A DNA stretch of 64,000 nt from Symbiodinium natans (lineage: Eukaryota > Sar > Dinophyceae > Suessiales > Symbiodiniaceae). A program made the position numbers and the translations under genes. Of the stretch, positions 58,001 to 64,000 are shown piece by piece (the first letter of the stretch is position 1; each line of letters begins with the position of its first letter). Under the pieces are notes generated by a model that made no database searches, was not told the DNA's origin, and saw only the letters and a program-made list of their open reading frames with translations. The stretch covers positions 124,001 to 188,000 of the forward strand of contig CAJNDS010002592.1 of NCBI GenBank assembly GCA_905221605.1, written 5' to 3'.

Positions 58001-61000
58001 GCCGGCACCTAAACCGTTGAAGCACCGAATCGCCATGTAGCTGCTTAAGTTATGCGTGGGTCACAAGGTCGGTGTCGAAGATCGTGCCCGTGGCGCTGAT
58101 GGCCACAATTTTACTGCCAGGCATTGCAGTTTGGACCCTGACGGCCTCTTTTGTTCCAGAGAGTTTGAAGACTGTAGCCCTGGTTTGGCACATCGTGAAC
58201 TCCATTCTGAACCCGTGCTACTGCCTTCCTGGTGTGATGTCCTACCTTGTCAATGTGGATGGGCCAAAGAATCTGCCCGCGGGGGAGACCGAATGGGAAG
58301 AAGCAAGCCGTTTTTCCGTTTATGAAGATTTGAAAATAAGGTTCCCTAGCTATAACCGTTAGAAATGCCTGCATTATGCACAAAGACAGATCGCACTGTT
58401 TTTTTGACACTTTTGCGTAGTCGCTTGCGGAAGTGCTCGGCGCCATCAGATGTGGCAGGAGTACTTCGCAACTTTGACAGCCCTTCCCCTGTACGTGTTG
58501 CCCGTGACTTCGCTGCTGTTCCTGGCCAACCTCATTCGCTTGGACACTTGGATGCTGCATCAAGACAAGTGCTAACTGCTAACTGCTTGCCCTAAAACTC
58601 GAAGCACAAAGCTAGAAATTCACGGTCTAGAGAATTATGTTGTCGCCAAAGTGGCTCAATGGCCCAATGTCCGTGTTTCAATGAGTTGCTGCAGATTGCT
58701 GCGGGCTTTCCGTGTTCGACAATTCTGAGGATACCAAAAGCTACAGCAACAAGCCTGCAAAGCCGTCTGGGGAAGCGGGGAACACGGAGGACGAGGACCG
58801 GAGCTTGCCTGGCACGCCCTTTCACAAAGATGCGAGTACTCTCACACCCCTCTCACCATGAGCTTCGCAGATTCCGCAGGATGTGCGTGCCGAAGAGGAA
58901 CGCTGTCGGGCGGAATCTCGGCAAAGAAGGAGGAAGCGCGACAATACTGTGGTTTACAGCAGTCACGTTGCGCACGCTCTATTATGGTAGTGTATTCGTC
59001 CTCACGTGGCGCGAAAAAAGCAATGAACAATCGAAGCGACGGCATCCAGGATTGTTGCATGTCTCCTGGTGTGAAGAACGTGCGAATGTCAGAGGTTGCA
59101 CAGGAGGGTCGTAGAGGAGTGGGTAATGGGATATATAGAATGGGTTTGGTTTGGTTGGGCTTGGGTCAGAAAAGGCAGGAGTCGGACAAAGTCGACACCA
59201 GCAGGATATGCTTTGCGCTAGGGATGAATCTGAACAGGCCAGAGTTGCGTGAGTTGCCTGAATCCGGGGTCATACTGCCGAGGTGGCTGCTGCCGCAGAT
59301 GCGGCCAGGTATGAGGAGCTGAACCATACTTATCAGGTGGCAGACACTGGCTCCCGTCCAGCCGTCACCTGCTTGCACAGGGATAGGAGACGCAAGGGAA
59401 TTCTGCATTACAGGCCGCAGCCCTTCTTGCAATTCTGTTCCGGAAGTTTGCATGTCGGTAAGGAGCAACTCATTCAAGCTTGTGGAGCTTTCTGGACACG
59501 TGTTGTCACATTCGGGTTTGTTCAGCAAGACGAACCCAGTCTGCGAGAGAGAGAGAGAGAGAGAAACAGAAAGAAAGAAAACTTCGAACATCGACCTTCG
59601 TCCTCAGCTGATTGTATAGAGTTCCAGGAGTCGCGGAAGCGGGGCGTGCACCTGCAACGGGGTTTGCCCCAAGGAAGAAAGTAAAGAGAATCGCTGCACA
59701 GCCCCGAAGGGGCTCCTCATGCTCGGCAGAAGAAGAAGGCCAGCCTCACGAAAGACAGAGACTCGTGAGTCGTCGCGAGTGACCTTCTTCAGGCCGCTGC
59801 GAAGCCCCATTTGGTTGAGTTGTAGTCCTTTCGCAGAACTCGAGTTCAGCTAGGTGGAAGGCAACAAACTTGCATCTTCTCAATGTCAACAGTTGATCCG
59901 GCAATTCCCAAACGACCCAAAAAGTGAGCCGGCTTCGACCCTGGGCTAGTGTGGTGCAATTGTCTTCCATGGCCCGTATGGCGAGGCTCTTTGCAACAAT
60001 GAAATCGAAGGTATCGAACCACCAGAAGTGTTTAGACAGGACCAGGGGGGGAAGAGGAAACCTTTGGCCCTAGTACCTTCATACACACGGAGGCTTCAGC
60101 AGCTGGTCGCCATTCTTCATTCCAAAGCTTCTCTCATTGCCACAGAATGTAGTCAGTTGACTTGTCAAGCTCATCCAATTGAGGCTTGCGCCAATCTAAC
60201 ACGCGAGTACAAGCTGCTTGGCACAGTTGTCTTATACATGCATATTCTGCGCCAGGTGCGAAATGGGAGGGTAGCTGCGTTGGTGCATATTCCGGCTCGC
60301 GTTCAGGTATGTGAATGCTGTGCGAAACATCAGCCTGGGAATTCAGAAAGGGGAATGCTTCAGCTCCTGGGCACGGATAGCAGTTGCAAGAGATGGCAAC
60401 ATGCTGTTTTTCTGCCACATGATAGTGATTCCACCCCGTGACAAGAAGTTACGCAGGAGAGGGGTCGTTCAGGATTGACATACTTTTGGCTGGCACTGTC
60501 GAACCCAGAAGGCAGAAAAGCGCACGCATCTCGAGAACCCCCCCCCCCCCCAGGCATTCGAATCCGGCTCGGGCTGTTTTGGCTTCCCTAGAGGCAGCAT
60601 ACTTGCAGATACTCAGAGCCGCGAAAAGGATGCCGAACCGATTCCACAAGTTACGCAAAATTCGACAGCCTGGCGTTGGGTCCAAGCAAGTCTCTGCCCA
60701 TTCAATGCTTAGAATTGAAAACCCTCGACATCTGCGAGCCACTATAAACAGGCGCCGGCCTGCAGCATCAGAAGCTGCCAGCGCTGCATAAATCGAGAAT
60801 TGCTGCTGCACAGTCTGACTGGGAACTTCGCCAAGGCATTCAAAGCTTCCGAAACCACCTACCAAAGCGTTGTTGGCATCGCCTTCCGGGTATCTTTGAA
60901 AGTCATCACGGTGTGAGGTTTGCTTGGGCCGAACGGTGCGGGGAAGACGACCACCCTCGGAATTCTGACGGGAGAAATCAGGCCAGAGACGGATGTTGAG

Positions 61001-61250
61001 GTTGTGCACCCCGGCAACAGGAAAAAGAGTCCCCCTGTTTGACATCAGGAATCCCAGCGCCGGGAAAGTGAGCATCTTCGGACACAACATGGCGCATCAG
61101 AAGGAGCCATGAACGCAGTGCAACAGGATGGAGCAGGGGAGCCGTGGAGCCATCAGCCCATGTCATGACGCGTTTATGGCCTTGCTCGAGGAGAGAGTTT
61201 CGGCCTTCGATCTGCTGGGCATCTGTCCTCAGGTGGATCCTTTGTGGGTG
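52010..61250 (+). CDS. ABCA-type full transporter with a truncated second ATP-binding domain
   Basis: ABCA proteins flip lipids and have two TMD-NBD halves in one chain. TMD1 exon 52010-about 52380 contains VNPAVYDIVGEKDQKMKI and several helices. Exon 54538-about 55026 ends TMD1 and starts NBD1 with Walker A GHNGAGKTT (54934-54960). The Q-loop is ICPQDNPSYPE (from 55134), the signature LSGGQKRRL (55649-55675), Walker B FLDEPTSGMD (55820-55849), the H-loop TTHYLEEAD (about 56156). The regulatory FGVGYRLTL (about 56490) and LGILDYTLGMSSLEDVFMAL (about 56894-56954) follow. TMD2 exons are at about 57057-57260, 57333-57720, 58075-58290 and 58446-58570. NBD2 starts at about 60822 (NFAKAFKASETTYQSVVG), with Walker A GPNGAGKTTT (60926-60955) and Q-loop GICPQVDPLW (about 61218). 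No NBD2 signature, Walker B or H-loop occurs before the EF-G gene at 61726. It could be a broken gene or an unusual half-site transporter. Confidence 0.82.
53068..53235 (+). repeat. TTTAGGG telomere-like repeats
   Basis: Three perfect tandem units of TTTAGGG (about 53075-53097) lie in about 165 bases of decayed variants (GGGTTTATGG, GGTTTCTGG, GGGTTTCGGG). It is in the ABCA intron between the TMD1 exons. GGCTCAAGGTT, similar to the end of the spliced leader, occurs twice inside it. Confidence 0.75.
57760..57787 (+). repeat. CT/GT microsatellite
   Basis: TCTCTGTCTCTGTGTGTGTGTG-type tract in an ABCA intron. Confidence 0.8.
58575..60820. other. Gap between ABCA TMD2 and NBD2 exons
   Basis: The remaining TMD2 helices of the ABCA protein should be encoded here, but I could not identify the exons. 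A GA microsatellite with purine-rich flank lies at about 59546-59585 and a C-run at 60540-60551. No other gene was recognised. Confidence 0.35.
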
Positions 61251-61711
61251 ACTGCGGCTGCACTGAGAGTAGCTTGGGCCTTGGAGCTGATGTGCAGTAC
61301 ATGACTGCGGAGTTCTTACAAGTGCGTTTTGAGGCCGGTAGAGTATACAGGTAATGATGACCGAAGCAGCAATACAACAGAGGAGAAATGCAACAGCACA
61401 CGATCATGTGGCTATAGCCACGCTGCCAGCAAATTCGATGATCTAGAATGTGCGATCTTTGACTGCATGGACCATCAGCGACTTGTCTACGAACAATTTC
61501 AACACCTTGGCCCAGGATGATATTTCTGGCAACGATCATCTTATGCGCCTTGGCTGGGCATAGCTCGTTAGACTTCCCCGTCGAGTCGCTAGTGACCGCT
61601 TGTGGGGACACTGCATCATGCACGCAAACATGATGAGAAGTTCACCACTCGGCGATAGGCGCACCTTGCAGGATTGGGCTCCCTCACATAAGAACTATAT
61701 CACTGTGCCGT
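61251..61711. other. Spacer between ABCA Q-loop exon and EF-G
   Basis: I searched this stretch by eye for an LSGG signature, a D-E-P Walker B or an H-loop and found none in any + strand frame. It is too short and too motif-poor to hold the missing half of the ABCA second ATPase domain. Confidence 0.6.
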
Positions 61712-61713
61712 AG
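61700..61713 (+). promoter_or_regulatory. Likely spliced-leader trans-splice acceptor of the EF-G mRNA
   Basis: CACTGTGCCGTAG ends 12 bases before the EF-G start codon and is the nearest upstream AG after a pyrimidine-containing stretch. Dinoflagellate mRNAs receive their spliced leader at such sites. CTTGCAG at about 61665-61671 is an alternative. Confidence 0.4.
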
Positions 61714-61725
61714 AGACCCGCGAGC

Positions 61726-64000
61726 ATGGCAAGCACCGTGGCCTTCGTGGCGCCCGCCCTGCAAGAAGGGGCAGTGGCCAGGCAGATCCACACAGCACCC
61801 GCCTCGGCGAACCCCAAGACTTCTGGCGCTGGCTATGCTGGCCCCGCTGTGGCCTCGATCGCTGTGGCCCTGGCTGCGCGTACGGTGGGCCGCCAGCGCC
61901 GTCGCACCTCGGCCCGAAAGCAGGTGGCCCTGCGTGCTTCCACCTTGGACCAGTTGAAGCAGGTGGGCGGCAAGGAGGGTTCCATCCCTCTGAGCAAGTA
62001 TCGCAACATCGGCATCATGGCCCATATCGATGCCGGTAAGACGACGACAACAGAGCGCATCCTGTACTACACGGGCCGCGAGAAAAACATCGGAGAGGTC
62101 CATGAAGGGCAAGCCACCATGGATTGGATGGAGCAGGAGCAGGAGCGAGGAATCACCATCACCAGCGCAGCAACGACGGCTTTCTGGGATGGTCACAGGA
62201 TCAACATCGTGGACACGCCAGGTCACGTGGACTTCACGCTGGAGGTGGAACGATCTCTCCGAGTACTGGATGGTGCCGTGGCTGTTTTCGATGGCGTTGC
62301 AGGTGTCGAACCCCAGAGTGAAACCGTGTGGCGCCAAGCCGACAAGTACAAGGTGCCCCGCATGTGCTTCGTGAACAAGATGGACCGCGAGGGCGCAGAC
62401 TTCTATAAGGATGTGCAGATGATGGTGGACCAGCTTGGCACGAATCCCGTTCCCATCCAGCTTCCGATCGGGAAGGGCTCCTCCTTCAAGGGTGTCTTTG
62501 ATTTGGTGACGATGAAAACATTGATCTGGACTGGTGAGGAGCTGGGTGCGAAGTATGATGTGAAGGATGAGATCCCCGAGGGCATGGAGGAGGAAGTTGC
62601 TAAATGGCGCGAGAACCTCATCGAGAAGGCCGTGGAGCAGGATGAAGAGGTTCTGGAGGCCTACTTGGAGTCTGGTGAGGCGCCATCTCTGGAGGACCTC
62701 AAGAAGTGCATCCGTATTGGAACGCTGGCATTCAGCTTAGTTCCCGTGCTTTGCGGTACGGCCTTCAAGAACAAGGGTGTGCAGCCTTTGCTGGACGCCG
62801 TGTGCGACTACCTGCCATCGCCCGTCGATCTGCCGCCCACCAAGGGCAAGAACCCCAAGAATGAGGCAGATTGATGCTTCAGTGAGTCCATTGGCACGTC
62901 GACTTGTAGCGAATGTAGCCAATCGTTGCTGAAGCCCGCTGTCGGCGTTTGCAGGAGGAGGAGATCGAGCGCAAGAACGAGCCAGATGAGAAGCTTTCCG
63001 GCTTGGCCTTCAAGGCGGTCTGACACGGTCAAGTGTCTTGCGTATGGACGTTCTGTGTCGCACAGTCGTTCGGCCCACCCAATTGGGTGTCTGTGTCTGT
63101 GTGAGTTGGTGTGTGACTCAGGTGGCCGCAGATCCTTACATCGGCACCTTGACCTTCTACCGACTCTACTCTGGCAAGGTGAAGAGTGGCGAGATGGTTT
63201 GGAATCCAAGGCCTCTGTGTGTGCGTGCAAAGTGCATTTCGGGATGAGGTTCTGACTTGTTCCGAAGCTGTGTCACGCATAACAGGCATGCCAAGCTATA
63301 GTTGCCCATATAGATGCCTGGAGGACCAAGTCCAAGGAGCGCATGGGCCGAATGGTTCTCATGCCCCTTGGCGTTTCTCTCAGCACGTAGGCGCTCTCGT
63401 TCGTAGCATGCGTTTGGGTTGTGGGCTCGGGTCTCGCCTCAGGCACTCAAACAAACGCGAGGAGATCAAGGAGGCCCAGGCAGGCGACATTATCGCCATT
63501 GTGGGCTTGAAGGACACCACCACGGGTGATACCCTGTGCGCCGTCGACTCTCCCATCGTGTTGGAGAAGATGGAGTTCCCAGAGCCTGTTATCAAGGTCT
63601 CCTGCGAGCCGGACTCCCAGAAGGATGCGGACAAGATGGGTGAGGCACTTGCCAAGCTGGCAGCAGAAGACCCATCCTTCCGTTTCAGCCGGGATGAAGA
63701 GTCCAACCAAACAGTCATCGAGGGCATGGGCGAGCTGCATTTGGAGATCATCATCGATCGCCTCAAGCGAGAGTTCAAGGTGGAAGCCAATATTGGCAAG
63801 CCCCAGGTGGCCTACCGCGAAACCATCACAGAGCCTGTCGAGCTTTGGTACACCCACAAGAAGCAGACGGGAGGCTCTGGCCAGTATGCCAAGCTCTGCA
63901 TGTCCTTCGAGCCCAACCCTGGAGAGGGCTTCGAGTTCTCCAACGAAATTATCGGCGGCACCGTTCCAAAGGAGTACGTGCCCGCAGTGGTCAAGGGCAC
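61726..64000 (+). CDS. Translation elongation factor G, organellar (probably plastid), 5' five exons, runs off window
   Basis: EF-G is the GTPase that moves tRNA and mRNA through the bacterial-type ribosome. Exon 1 (61726-62865) starts with an Ala/Arg-rich leader of about 85 residues ([20 protein letters not shown], a hydrophobic [14 protein letters not shown] stretch, then [11 protein letters not shown]), suiting organelle targeting. It then has the G motifs [39 protein letters not shown] and [10 protein letters not shown]. Exon 2 (62955-63014) gives [20 protein letters not shown]; exon 3 (63122-63210) [19 protein letters not shown]; exon 4 (63324-63362) [12 protein letters not shown]; exon 5 (63443 to the end) [39 protein letters not shown] and further. 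All four introns (89, 107, 113 and 80 bases) begin GC and end AG, and all frames join exactly. The C-terminal part lies beyond 64000. No defect is visible. Plastid rather than mitochondrial use is inferred from the leader. Confidence 0.95.

Noticed and set aside
61684-62337. Minus-strand 217-codon frame opposite EF-G
   Set aside because: Shadow of the EF-G coding strand caused by its codon bias.

Overview
The window looks like nuclear DNA of a dinoflagellate, most likely a Symbiodiniaceae-type alga. Four things support this. Short exons are separated by introns that often begin with GC, sometimes GT or GA, and end with AG. A near-perfect copy of the 3' part of the dinoflagellate spliced leader is present. 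TTTAGGG-type telomere-like repeats occur internally. The gene set combines a chlorophyll-binding antenna protein with a probably plastid-type EF-G. Base composition is balanced and most of the DNA is intron or gene-free. Every gene I could support lies on the + strand, as in the unidirectional gene clusters known from dinoflagellates.

Layout: 3.3-4.7 kb holds exons of an ETHE1-like sulfur (persulfide) dioxygenase whose metal site looks altered. 9.9-11.3 kb has weak beta-propeller-like exons. 12.3-12.9 kb and 22.2-23.5 kb hold exons of thrombospondin type-1 (TSP1) repeats, possibly one very long gene, separated by repeat-rich DNA at 14.2-16.3 kb that carries the spliced-leader relic. 26.2-27.1 kb is a light-harvesting antenna gene. 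28.75-36.8 kb is a p68/DDX5-like DEAD-box RNA helicase in many small exons; one of its introns holds a foldback inverted repeat with arms of about 250-285 bp. 38.9-43.7 kb (perhaps from 37.8 kb) is a large membrane protein with a VTT (SNARE-associated/TVP38-like) domain. 43.7-49.7 kb is microsatellite-rich and I could not assign genes. About 49.7-50.2 kb has a small dinoflagellate-type disordered coding fragment. 52.0-61.25 kb is an ABCA-type transporter whose second nucleotide-binding domain stops after the Q-loop. 61.7 kb to the end is the 5' part of an EF-G gene with five exons visible.

The genes do not form a pathway. They are mainly housekeeping and membrane functions: plastid translation, light harvesting, RNA remodelling, lipid or vesicle membrane biology, sulfide detoxification and a putative adhesive surface protein. 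The most interesting points are the large foldback repeat, introns whose first bases copy the start of the next exon, the truncated ABCA, and the ETHE1 homologue that lacks one iron-ligand His. Exon limits were read by eye from reading frame, family motifs and AG acceptors and should be taken as approximate unless a junction is stated.
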